64,000 nt of DNA from Bimastos eiseni (taxonomy: Eukaryota > Annelida > Clitellata > Crassiclitellata > Lumbricidae), in contig OY365809.1 of NCBI GenBank assembly GCA_959347315.1, forward strand, positions 45,565,447-45,629,446. The letters run 5' to 3'. Under the pieces are notes generated by a model. The model was given only the letters and a program-made list of their open reading frames with translations, did not search any database and was not told the DNA's origin. This document shows positions 1 to 10,062 of the stretch, one piece after another. Each line of letters opens with the position of its first letter. The first letter of the stretch is position 1. The position numbers and the translations under genes are program-made.

Positions 1-648
1 GGTCTTTACAAAGACCTGTGATTTATTTATTTCACTGTCGGATCTTCCCGAGGAAGCAACCTCACAATTGGCTGCAGACTTTCTCGCGATCGATAACAGG
101 GTGGCCCCAGGCCCCAGCCCTATCAGATCGGCAGAGTCGGTCTCAACACCAGACGCTCGGCTGTAGCACGGACTAGTTTTTGGACGCCCTCTCGTCCGCA
201 ACTATATTTTTTTTCGCAACTTGCCGTGAACCAGGCTTTGAACGAACGCTCACCGACCACACGGGTGTGAGGTATTAATCGCTAACCAAAGAATTCAATG
301 CACCGTATATGCAGAGAAGTCGTCACCACTCTACAATATAAGCGACGCACCGCATGTCAGGCTATACTCAACCCGATTCATGCGTCTGCACACTATGCAC
401 AGAACTACAAACCGCCGATCGGTCTTCCCTCCAATACCAACACTGTAAGAAAATGTACGTAAATTAAGCGCTATGGCGAGCCGATTATTTACGAACAAAT
501 TCTTTTATCCAAGCCTTGTGGCCTGTCAGCCACAAAGACATCAATTCGTCAAATGTGACTCAGCAACAAACAATTCATTTTAAATGACAGAGATTTCGCT
601 CAAATAAGGGAAATAGTCGAAATATTCACACAGTGTAAAGATATACCT
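1..648. other. Unclassified sequence, probably intron 13 of SLC5 copy 1
   Basis: No exon or known repeat is recognised here. The stretch opens with a perfect 7-bp inverted repeat around a 2-base spacer (positions 1-16). In copies 2 and 3 the intron before exon 14 is about 970 bp. After removing the 1.18-kb transposon that follows, copy 1 has only about 700 bp of this intron inside the window, so exon 13 is expected just off the left edge. I could not align this stretch with intron 13 of copies 2 or 3, so part of it may be another insertion. Confidence 0.35.
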
Positions 649-1832
649 AGGGGCCGTTCACATATTATATAGCGCTCAAGGAGTAGGTGGGTGGGTTCCG
701 GCTTTGTTAGCGTTATATTGTGTAGGGTGGGTGGTAGGTTGAAGGTTTTGTTATATAACAAACTTTTTTTCAGCTTATGCTATTTTGCCTGTTTGCCTGC
801 CAATTGGAAATTCCACATACCACGGACCTTCATTGTTTATTCGAAGTTCACAATGCGTTGTGAACCAAAACTAGCACCATTAGCTGCCACCTGGTGAATT
901 GATTTGACGTTCTCAGTTATTATTTTATAAAAAATCCACTTTTAACAATTTGCTGTTTACAATTTTAGCAATTTCATGTGCATAGCTCTAAAATTCAATT
1001 CTGTGTGCTTTGTTTTGATTCTGGTTTAAATTAAAATTAATTCACATGAAATAATTATTTTGGTAGGTATTATCAAGATGTCTGATTTCATTTTCTATAG
1101 TATGTATAAATAGTTTGTGTTTGCTTAAATACCCAATTGCAGTTGTAGTACGCACTCTGTATACATCATACGCTATTAAATAGATAGAGTTGTACCGCGA
1201 ACTTATCGATAAATACCTGATAGTTTAATATTAAACCAATCCATTCTGTGTGATACTGTAACGCTCATTTATAGTGCAAAACAGGAGGGAAACTAAAATG
1301 GTGTTTTTAAATAGTATGTACGTCACTACCATGTATTATCATGCTGTATTATAGTAGGCTTATATGTAGATACATGGTGACAATCGTCGACTACCCAATT
1401 AGTTACCGTAATTAATACAAGTGAATTTAGTGCCATTAAAAGAGCAATTATTAAGAAACAGAGGAGCTCCATACATGCGGTCTAATCATCATTGGCACGA
1501 AGGTAGCTTTTGTTCCATAGCTAATTTGGCATATGATGCCTTTTTATGCAGTCCTTGAATTGGATAAAGGCAATTATCAGTTGAATCACTACTATTAAAG
1601 TGCTAACTAACATCGTATTGTTATGTAAGTGTCATATTGTGCAATACAATTATGTCGATTGTATGTCTTTTAATGTGCTTATAGGCTGGGGTGGGGTAGG
1701 GGGTGGGTAGCATATCTGTTATATAATATACGGGTGGGGGGTCACAGCTGCTGTTATATAACGTTATTGGGGGTAAGGGGGTGGGTCAAAAATTGGGATT
1801 TTATGCGTTATATAATATGTGAACGACCCCTT
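649..1832. mobile_element. TIR DNA transposon, longer copy (element A)
   Basis: The ends are inverted repeats of about 27 bp: GGGGCCGTTCACATATTATA near 651 and its near-perfect complement ending at 1832. G-rich tracts (GGGTGGG) and repeated TTATATAAC motifs lie just inside both ends. A second copy at 40443-40869 shares the first roughly 400 bp and the right end, with the middle removed. No transposase frame is visible, so it is probably non-autonomous. I cannot assign a superfamily. It lies inside the intron preceding exon 14 of SLC5 copy 1 and lengthens that intron. Confidence 0.75.
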
Positions 1833-1880
1833 AGCGCACAATACTAAGTATCAATAACCTACAATTTATTTTGCTGTTAG

Positions 1881-3100
1881 GTTCCTCTTCAAGGATTACA
1901 GAAATTCTATTCAATTTCGTACATATGGTACAACTTATTATGGGTGTTCGTCACTTTCGCCGTTGGATCTATAGCATCGCTTCTACTCAGTAAGATTTGA
2001 TTGAATACTTTCTTAATTTCACTTTAGAATCATTTCGGACAATTAATTTGTGTCAACTTTCATTCCACTTTTGAGACCGGTCTTAAGGAACCTTAGCTTA
2101 GCGTGTAAATATTACTGTCCTTCCGGTTATCTATAAAGTTTATAAACTGAATAGTTTATTGGAGCATTAGAAGCGTTGACTATTTATTCCGATTTCAGTA
2201 CAATAATCCAACTGGTTAGATCTCTACATAGATATTATATTCGAATACTTAGTCAAGCTTCCCATTTCACATCTTAAATTAGTAGATGCTGAATCGATAG
2301 GGGTGCCTTGATGTTTGTCTTCGCAATTAGTTTTAGCTCTACATAATTATCTCTGAACTCTGTTTTAGTGCGACCTTTAAGACCATCAGATCTGTAGGAC
2401 AATAAAGGAAAGGATTTCAACAAAATATTTGCTAACAATTGACTAAGCAAAGTGATGAATTTACATGACATCGTTCAATGTGTTCTTTCAACTACAGGAG
2501 ACCGGTCATTAGAAGAAAAAGTGGACGAGAAACTTCTAATCAATTTTAGGAAGTGTATCTCACTTAGAGGCGACTCGGAGTCAGAATCAGCTCCGAAAAG
2601 ATACTTCGATACCAACTACAACGAGGTGATTGGTCCAATCATTAACTGCAGTGTTGTGTTCTTTGGTTCAGGATATGAGAATGTTTCAGTCATTCGAGAC
2701 GTAGATATAGCGAGGGATGAAGCAGTTAGCATCCACTGAAGTGGAAGTTTGGACATTCACACCAGCACTCCAAAAGTCCTATCACTAACCTACAACTCAC
2801 AGCAACACTCCAATAAGTTCTCCAACTGTGCAAAAATATTGCAAAGATTTGCATTTTCAAGCAATTTGTATCTTGGTTAAAATTAAATATGCTACTAGTT
2901 CAACTTCACGCCAATAATTGAAATATGTTATATTCTCCGAACAGGTTGCATTTGAAACTGAAGCGAACGAAGTACAGAAGGAACCAAACGAGAAAAATTC
3001 CAGACCAGCAACAAGAGAGCCAGCGCCTACTTTGCGACAGACCAACGAAATGAGAAACGGAGCGAGAGAGGTGTTGCTTAAGAGTACGGAAAAATCCTAG
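1881..3100 (+). CDS. SLC5-family Na+/solute symporter copy 1, 3' end only (partial at left edge)
   Basis: Three coding exons are visible: 1881-1989, 2498-2625 and 2945-3100 (stop TAA at 3098-3100). They correspond to exons 14-16 of the complete copies and keep the same splice phases. Exon 14 encodes the last membrane segment (FYSISYIWYNLLW followed by a hydrophobic run). Exons 15-16 encode a charged cytoplasmic tail containing DRSLEEKVDEKLLINF and ending VLLKSTEKS. Exons 1-13 must lie left of the window. The gene is the upstream member of a head-to-tail array. A 110-bp stretch over the intron 14/exon 15 border is identical to copy 2, suggesting gene conversion. The family call rests on the complete copies. 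Confidence 0.85.
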
Positions 3101-3609
3101 TAACTATAGTCACCACAATTTGTCCAATGATTTCTCGCCAGACTTGTCCAACTTATTGCAACTATCAGTTGCAATCTTTGCTTATAGAAGTCTCCACTTT
3201 AATCGTTGCGCAAATTCGCAATTGATATATTTCGCTGCCGTCATGTGACTGGCAAGAGTGTTGTGCAGAACAGTTCCGGCCTAGTCACCTGGACGCGTAC
3301 GATGCTGAAATTAATGAAACTCACATTGACTAGTTTGTAAGATTGATATAGGAAGAATTTGGTACACTGTTAAATTTAATATCTACCGTGCAACTTTGCT
3401 ATCGTGAGATAGAAGAGAAAAGAGGCGTTACTAGATAATTCGGAGATATCATACAAGTCAACCTTGATTGAAATTATGCTAGGACAAAAACTAGAATGTT
3501 CTCAATTAAAACGAGAAGCTTGGAATTTTTCAAGATGAGCCAAAGGCAATGCTTATTGTTAGTACGTAATAAGCTAAAAGAGTAACCAATGGTTGTCCCA
3601 TGCACAATG
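3101..3609. other. 3' flank of SLC5 copy 1, conserved among copies
   Basis: No gene seen. Patches align by eye with the 3' flanks of copies 2 (about 22671-23110) and 3 (about 37382-37740), for example the segments around 3350-3450 with 'tatcgtgaga' and a GAAGAATTTGGT-like block. The duplicated unit therefore extended past the stop codon; part of this is probably 3' UTR. I see no convincing polyadenylation signal. Confidence 0.5.
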
Positions 3610-3611
3610 AT

Positions 3612-3822
3612 GAAGAGAGTGCGAGTTGAAGAAGAATGTGCTAGGTGAAGAGGAGGGTGCTAGACGAAGAAGAAAGTGCTAGATGAAGAAGAGGGTACTA
3701 GATGAAGAAGAGAGTGCTAGATGAAGAAGAGGGTGCTAGATGAAGAAGAGGGTGCTAGATGAAAAAGAATGTGCTAGGTGAAGAAAAGGGTGCTAGATGA
3801 AGAAGAATGTGCCAGTCGACAA
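3612..3822. repeat. 19-bp minisatellite, about 11 units
   Basis: The anchor GTGCTAG (with variants) recurs every 19 bases at 3619, 3638, 3657, 3676, 3695, 3714, 3733, 3752, 3771, 3790 and 3809, followed by a purine-rich ATGAAGAAGAG-type segment. Units differ by one to three substitutions and no unit-length slips are seen. It lies downstream of SLC5 copy 1. Confidence 0.95.
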
Positions 3823-4980
3823 AACTAAAGTTGCAACCAACTTGGTTAGGCTACGTCAACTAGATCATCATTTTATCAATAAGTAAAACTCCAGTTGCCA
3901 TGAAGCAATCAGTGCGCAGAACATGCAATCAATGCGATGCAGGAAATTTATGTTGCATGCAAATACAAGCTGAAACCTAGATTTATTCTAAACAATAGTC
4001 CGTAATGTTTACTTGTACAACGTTGTATAATGCAAAAGTAGGTCCTTTATTTAGAGCATTTGTTAGCTCTTCTTTGGATTGCATTATGAAACATATTTTG
4101 CAGATAATACAATATAACATAACAAATAATTACACTAAACGTTTAAATGCGCATTGCACAGTAGGCCTACGCACTGCACAGGCGGTCTGGGCCATGTTTC
4201 ATTTTGTACAACGTTTCAAGAGCACAACCCAATATTTCAGTGTTCCATCAGCCTGTGGGTGGTAATCGTAGTGGTAGTAGTATTTTTAGAGGTAGTGGTG
4301 TGGTATTTACAGTGTTGTGCAAAATTCTTATATATATATATATATATATTGCTCTAGTTAATCATGTACAGATTACGGTTACTATTTTTTGTATTCATTG
4401 CTCTAGTGACCCATGATGGGCTTGGTTAGTCTGTTGGTGCTAGTTACAGGTTGGTCTGCATTGGAGTACGGTTTGCGCTGCACTTGCATGGCCTACTTCC
4501 CTCTCATTGGTTGACCTATATCTCTGCCTATATTTTATAGTCGGATTCGTATGTTCCCTAGAACGCCTCTGCTCACTTTCTTCTAGTGTTCTTTCTGCAG
4601 AAACCTTCTGCTTGAGATCTGACCTAATTTGGGGCTAACTAATTCGTACGGAAGCACAGGTGTGAATATTGAACATTGATTATTATTATTATTTGTTTTT
4701 ACTATTATAAATGTTATTATTATTATTTGCATTGTTATTTTTATTCTATAATCTTACAACGATTGTCAAACTTAATATACATTATATGTAGGCCTAAACT
4801 CATTATTAACTAGGATTAATCTATGACATGTGTCCGGGCTACAATAAATAAAGCGATTATGGCTTAGAATGCTAATCGAGTATAATGCTGATTGTTCGGT
4901 GTAGAGATAATTGATTATAACATGATTTATCTGCATGCGAGTTGATTAAACTATGCACTACATTGCATCTTCTTTCGCTC
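3823..4980. other. Gene-free spacer, nothing recognised
   Basis: No exon, RNA gene or full mobile element could be supported. It holds a short (TA)n run near 4327-4350, (TTA)-rich stretches near 4679-4740 and a GC-richer patch at about 4390-4660 with no coding signature I trust. Confidence 0.5.
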
Positions 4981-5056
4981 ATTGTCATTATTATTTATGG
5001 AAGGATAACATGATGCTCCTGTAGAAACCTCGTAGAAATGATGAATTGTGTGTGAT
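4981..5056. repeat. Detached left end of the neighbouring Tc1/mariner-like element
   Basis: About 76 bp starting CATTGTCATTATTATTTATG match 5319-5394 essentially perfectly. The second copy is the left end of the transposon relic that follows. The direct repeat may be a nested or truncated insertion, or a local duplication. Confidence 0.8.
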
Positions 5057-5320
5057 AGCTAGTAAATATGTTATATTCATATATTTTCCCCAGAGCGTAT
5101 AGGGTGTTATCAGCTGGTTGGTTAATGATGTATTGAACGTAGCTGAGACTGTTCCTAAGGTCCATAGTTGGGTGCTTAAGTGATTAGCCAAATAGCTGGT
5201 ATGATATTACTGTTATCTTTATTCTGCCTTAGGATAAAATCGATTAATAAATTTTCTGTTTAATGTTGCAAGGGATAATTTAATTTTGAAAATCAACATC
5301 TGATGATAAATTTCCTCCAT

Positions 5321-6359
5321 TGTCATTATTATTTATGGAAGGATAACATGATGCTCCTGTAGAAACCTCGTAGAAATGATGAATTGTGTGTGAAAGATGG
5401 CGTCGCATAAATTCCTGCATGAGTGGTTCACTGTTGTTGGATAAGGGCATGGTTGTTGCCAGCACATCGACAGTGCGTCTCCTCTGCCCACAGCTCGGTA
5501 CGAGGAGCTGCAAAGCACGCAGGAAGCAGATGATGCCAGAGGCCCAGTGGACATTGCAGTGATACCATGCCAACCGGAGTCGGAAGATGTTGGAGGTATT
5601 GTTCAGCAATAAAGGCACCTTCTGCCTCTTTGGCTACGAGACCCACACATAATTATGTGAACAGGTTTCCTTGAGAAGAATTCAAATCGCAGTGGCTGAA
5701 CCTGAGTGTGATACATCCTCTGAAGATCATTCTCTGGGATGCATAGCTGCCACTGTAATCGTACGTCTGCACATTGTCGATGGAATGGTCATGCGACCAA
5801 GTGTACATCGGCATGTACTGCAGAAGTGAATCAGCACAGCATCTGTTCAATGAATAGTTTTACATGTTCTGTTATGATAATGACAATGCACCATGTCATC
5901 GAGCAAAACTGGTCATCAACTGGATGATCCAGAATAACACCAGGACGCTGGAATCAGTCCCTGGATTTAAAATCCGATTGAGAATCTCTGGCATAAAGTA
6001 AGAGATTTCAAACAGAGAACATTTTGATCAGTAAGCGCCAGTTGATCGAGTCAGTCATCGCTGTCTGGAACCGTGTCATCACCCACGACCACCTTATCAA
6101 ATTGGTCCACTCAATGTCGACACGCTGCAGACAAATTGAGCTGGTCCATAACATACTGATCCATCAGTGAAATAAAGAAAATGGGCGACTCAAGACTTTC
6201 TCAAGGCCACAACAAGATAAAAGGATTACGATAGTAACTGTTCGATAGTTCATGTCCACATCTCGCAATATGTACATTTTATCTTGATCCAACTTTTACA
6301 CACAATTCGTCATTGTCTTGAGGACTTTACGAGGTTCATGTTATCCTACCACAAATAAT
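5321..6359 (+). mobile_element. Degenerate Tc1/mariner-like transposon with transposase relic
   Basis: Terminal inverted repeats: ATTATTTATGGAAGGATAAC near 5327 against ATTATTTGTGGTAGGATAAC read inward from about 6359. Broken + strand frames carry Tc1-type transposase pieces in the right order: FSNKGTFCLFGY near 5602, a DNAPCH block near 5882, then WNRVITHDHLI near 6064. Frameshifts and stops separate them, so the protein is dead. Length (about 1.0 kb) is near that expected for the superfamily. Confidence 0.7.
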
Positions 6360-6639
6360 CGCGACATTTGAATAAATCTATCTTCAGATTTTGATTTTCA
6401 AAGCTAAATGCCACCCATGTAACGTAAAAGCGAATAATTGTATTGGCCCTGGGACAGAATAGAGATAACATCACTAGGGCTGAGAAACGACACAGAATTA
6501 GGTTGATGCAAGACTTCTGGTGGCGATAAATTATTAACATAGGCCTATTTATGCATAAATTTGCTATATTGGAGCTATTTGGTGAAGACTTAAAATACGA
6601 GAATAAATAAAAAAAACTGTAACAGAAAAATTCCTTTAA

Positions 6640-7360
6640 TAACATCGTACCATTAGACTAATGACGATAGTTTCTCGTTGGAATCGTTCTCCAGAAGGTT
6701 GAACTGCGTTACTTACCGAAAAGCAATCAAGCGAACAAGAAATTAAAGAAACAATCAGGCAGTGGATTAAACAAATGAGTAAATACTACTGTTCATCACA
6801 TAGTCCACAGAAAAGTTCAAAATTTGAGCATTATATAGCAGTGTAAAAGTTTAACTTTACATACGGTTAAAGGTTAAATTAACACCATCTACAGTTCAGC
6901 AATATTTATTGTACAGTAAGAATACGTCTATTGAACATTATCCCTTTGTACGTGTATTTTGCAAGCAAATGCCATTAGACAAAAATAGAAATGGACTGGA
7001 TAGTGGATAATAGGTCTTTAAATCTCCTTTGCGGAATATTTAAAGGCACGCTTACCGTTGCTGAAAATTATTATTTTTATATCATCACGTGAACCTGTTT
7101 GTATTTGTCCTCAGTAACTGGACTTCCAATTCTGGTCTCGATTCCTGTCATGGCGTTCTTTTCAATAGCATACACGGCTTTGGTAAGGAATTATCGTATT
7201 AAATAAGTAGGCCTAATGAGATGAGAAATATTAATAAGCAACGTCATCAGCGTTCATTACTTGACCAAGTGGATGATATTTCGAAAAAAAATTACCCAAT
7301 ATATTAAGTCTGAGTGTTAATTTTTAATTGATTAGTGAAATTCTACATTTCTGATTTGGT
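6640..7360 (+). pseudogene. Orphan SLC5 exon 4 with flanking intron (relic gene copy)
   Basis: An intact-looking exon at 7115-7182 is preceded by TCAG and followed by GTAAGG. It encodes TGLPILVSIPVMAFFSIAYT, the counterpart of exon 4 in copies 2-4 (68 nt, same phases). Surrounding sequence from about 6640 to 7360 aligns with intron 3 and intron 4 of copy 2 (about 12300-13010). No exon 3 or exon 5 is nearby; beyond about 7360 the sequence becomes the inter-gene spacer shared with copy 3. It is best read as the remnant of a deleted or partly duplicated gene. Splicing into a neighbour cannot be excluded. Confidence 0.8.
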
Positions 7361-7948
7361 TTGACGGAGTGGACAACAGCTTGGACTACCTAGGCTACTT
7401 GGAAAATCGTAGAATGTCACGACATTCAGGGAAATTAATTTGGAAAATATCTGGAGCAGCAAGGAAGCCAAAAAGATCTTTTTAATCTGTTTGTGGAGCG
7501 CCAAAATAGCCATGAAGTCATTTTAAGTCAATTTATGGATCTTCTGTTTCTCTCCAATTTCCTGAGGACTCTGGTTGATGGTTCAGAGTTATATAAAGTT
7601 GTTTCAGTCGTATACACATTAAGTTCAGATTTTCATTTAGCGGAAATAACACTTGAAAACCACCCATTCAACTAAAGGCCTAATGCATAGATTTTACTAC
7701 TTAGCTAATAAATGAAGTTTTTTGTCATGCAGTAAAATTACATCGTCTGAGTGCATACATTAGAAATTGCTAATCATGCTTCTTCAGACTTGGGCAAATA
7801 TAATTTAAACTTTGATCGAGCGGAAGAAACATTTTAAGGTATATGTACCGTCTGATCGTGCAAGGCATTCGCAACTTTTGCACTGTTTGGTCAAGGCCTC
7901 TATTTCTTTAACCCTCACAATTTGACCATTTCGTATTCACGCCTAGCA

Positions 7949-7995
7949 CACACACGCAAGCGCGCGCGCGCGTATGGGCACACACGCACACATAA
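7949..7995. repeat. CA/CG dinucleotide microsatellite
   Basis: Alternating CACACACG, GCGCGCGCGC and CACACACGCACACA tracts. A shorter CACACGCACGCACAC tract sits at the matching place near copy 3 (about 25109-25125). Confidence 0.9.
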
Positions 7996-8641
7996 TGACA
8001 CATTTTACACGAACATGCGTGTTTTTTTACAATTTTTTATACGCCAACATGAACAATGCTTTTGATGTAGTTTTTGTCTAACTATTGAATAGAAATGTGG
8101 GGCAAGACACTCTCTACCTATGAAGGCCTCGCGAAACGTGTGCTGTCTTTTCCCTTTCATTCATGAATGTGTCAGGTCATCTCCTTAGTCTTATTGGCTG
8201 TTTCTTAAGTTTGGTTCGATGCCCATGTGTGTAACATGTCGAAATAAAAAATCTCATCCTTGAGTAAAGCAACTGGTGGGTCGCTGATAGTTGACAATTG
8301 TTGTTGTCGAATTCAAAATGCAAACATATTGGAACACACCCAGAAGGTTTCTTATACAAATAATCAGGGGTTAGATTAGGTTCAACGAATGATGTTTCAA
8401 GGGTTTTCATCTTTTGCATAGTTCAGGCCTTCATCCAGTAAAGTTTGATTTTTAAAATGATGTACTAAAAGTCTACAGAGAACACCAACGTCACTTGCGA
8501 TCTCCTCTGACAATGACCACTGGAACCACATAAACCGCAGACTACCAGCTCGGAAAAATATATCGAGACCACAACCAAATAGTACAACGTTTCCCATCAG
8601 TTTATGGTAGTAATCGTAGTAGTAGTACTAATGGTATTAGG

Positions 8642-8904
8642 CAGAGATGTAACAAGCGGGGGGCACAGGCACGGCCCCCAGTTTCAAAACTGAGGGGCTA
8701 AGCCCCACATGTCCCCCAAATCGGTTCTTTTTATGTTTCTCCAATGGCTTTTTAAGATGACTTTTGCTAAGATTATTTGTGCCTCCCATTTTTTAAATTT
8801 CTAGGGGGCAAGATTCAAAAAGTGGGGGCAAACAAAATTTTACCGGTTCGCGCAATATTTTTCAACTTATGTTCTCCACATTTCAAAACCTTGTTACACC
8901 TCTG
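8642..8904. mobile_element. 263-bp hAT-type MITE with 8-bp target duplication
   Basis: Termini are CAGAGATGTAACAAG and CTTGTTACACCTCTG, a 15-bp TIR with one mismatch starting CAGAG as in hAT elements. It is flanked by GTATTAGG (8634-8641) and TTATTAGG (8905-8912), an 8-bp duplication with one difference. The homologous spacer before copy 3 (about 25766-25790) has the uninterrupted site. No coding capacity. Confidence 0.88.
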
Positions 8905-9042
8905 TTATTAGGCATGGTGGCGATAACAGCATCACTGTAATGTACTGTATTTAAGTATTTCTACAGCGTCTCTCACTGTACGAGCTAATCAGTTCTAAAG
9001 CCACGCGAGAATAGAAACTCCTTAAAATTCGGGGAAAAACAA

Positions 9043-9172
9043 AAGTATCTCCAGCTAAGATTATATAGTGAGTTACTAAGCGAAGTAGCAGGTGCTGCGT
9101 TAAACACCATTGTGGAAATTGCTCAGGTACGCACAATGACAGTGTGTACTGGATTGATAGACCCACCGAGGA
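9043..9172. promoter_or_regulatory. 130-bp block conserved between spacers of copies 2 and 3
   Basis: Matches 25911-26040 over 130 bp with no gaps and 8 mismatches by hand count (about 94%), clearly higher than flanking spacer. It lies about 275 bp upstream of a shared TATA-like box. It includes a GATA-type core (TTGATAG). It could be a proximal regulatory block or simply a recent conversion tract. Confidence 0.4.
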
Positions 9173-9448
9173 AGACATAGTTTACTCCATAAATCCACTC
9201 TCCAGAAGTTACTTGTGATCAATTAGAGTCATCCATTGGAATAAGCAAACTGATGAAAACTGACTGACTCACAATAAAGACCTGACAAACTTATAATATG
9301 ATAATTTCCGGCTGCATTAGTTTCTACCGAATTCAGATATTTATTACCCTTATGTAGACACTTCAACGAAGCAAAGAAGCCCGTTGCAACAGCAACGTCA
9401 AGTGAACCTCGTAAAGCGTGGCAGGCCCTGGATTCACGAGCCTGTGAG

Positions 9449-9525
9449 TATAAAGCATAGACTTTACAGCGACATCGGTACATCCGGACCAACAACATCT
9501 TAATGTAAACAGCTGAATCAGAACG
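9449..9525 (+). promoter_or_regulatory. Candidate TATA promoter and 5' UTR exon of SLC5 copy 2
   Basis: A TATAAAG box at 9449-9455 is followed after about 25-30 bp by the likely start region, then a short segment ending GAATCAGAACG before the donor GTAAGA at 9526. The same box, spacing and donor occur before copy 3 (26198 and 26277). The start codon exon lies 0.5 kb downstream with splice-acceptor-like sequence in front, so a 5' UTR intron is inferred. No transcript supports it here. Confidence 0.4.
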
Positions 9526-9745
9526 GTAAGAACGATGATTGGTCACCATACTTATTGTTTTGCGTAGGCCCATAATAGTAATGGCGTGTGTCACAGCACT
9601 TCTTTGACACGGTTGTAGGATAGGGACGCTGAGCCATTACGAAATCGTCACCTACAAATGCATCTCATATCAGATTCACATTTACTGACCAGAATGAAAT
9701 ATGAAATGCAACATAATTATTTAAATCATATAAACAGTAGGCCGC

Positions 9746-9747
<2 letters not shown>

Positions 9748-9830
<83 letters not shown>

Positions 9831-9890
9831 AGTGATGATGATGATAATGATAATAATAATGATGATGATAATAACAATTAGTATAATTAA
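9748..9890. repeat. (GAT)n microsatellite
   Basis: Near-perfect GAT trinucleotide array with a few AAT and AGT interruptions. Open frames on both strands across it are low-complexity artefacts. It lies in the inferred 5' UTR intron of copy 2 and is missing before copy 3. Confidence 0.97.
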
Positions 9891-10062
9891 CATATAATTA
9901 TTATTGATACGTTTTCTATTTTGCCATAGACAAATGTCAGATTCACTGGAGAACAATTCTATATACCATGTTATTATCTGTTCTGCAGTCTGCTATTTTG
10001 TATTACAGCTCTGTTATCCTGCTTTGTTCTTTGAATCGAGGAAACTGCTTCAAACTACATCC

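Larger units (their letters stand above)
7361..9448. other. Upstream spacer of SLC5 copy 2, duplicated before copy 3
   Basis: By eye this aligns with about 24440-26197 in the same order: matching blocks at 7365-7560, 7740-8110 and 8930-9180. It contains no gene of its own. Inside lie a CA/CG microsatellite (about 7949-7995), a 263-bp hAT MITE (8642-8904) and a minus-oriented LINE tail (about 8945-8997). The spacer therefore belongs to the duplicated unit and probably carries the promoter. Confidence 0.65.

Noticed and set aside
1..16. Hairpin GGTCTTTACAAAGACC resembling a histone mRNA 3' stem-loop
   Set aside because: The loop (TACA) deviates from the expected pattern, no purine-rich downstream element follows, and no histone frame is in the window.
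691..897. 68-residue open frame
   Set aside because: Lies inside transposon element A and is disrupted in element B; no conserved protein.
3612..3822. CRISPR-like regular array
   Set aside because: Units are contiguous without unique spacers and the DNA is eukaryotic.
4390..4660. Possible LTR or receptor-like coding patch
   Set aside because: No matching second repeat, no polypurine or primer site, and no supported frame.
9658..9956. Open frames of nearly pure Met or Ile on both strands
   Set aside because: Translation of a (GAT)n microsatellite, not a gene. The same applies to frames at 52692-53538 and 54256-54453.
9904..10062. Upstream in-frame extension of SLC5 copy 2 exon 1
   Set aside because: Not conserved in copies 3 and 4, which all begin MDYL at the downstream Met; acceptor-like sequence lies within the extension.
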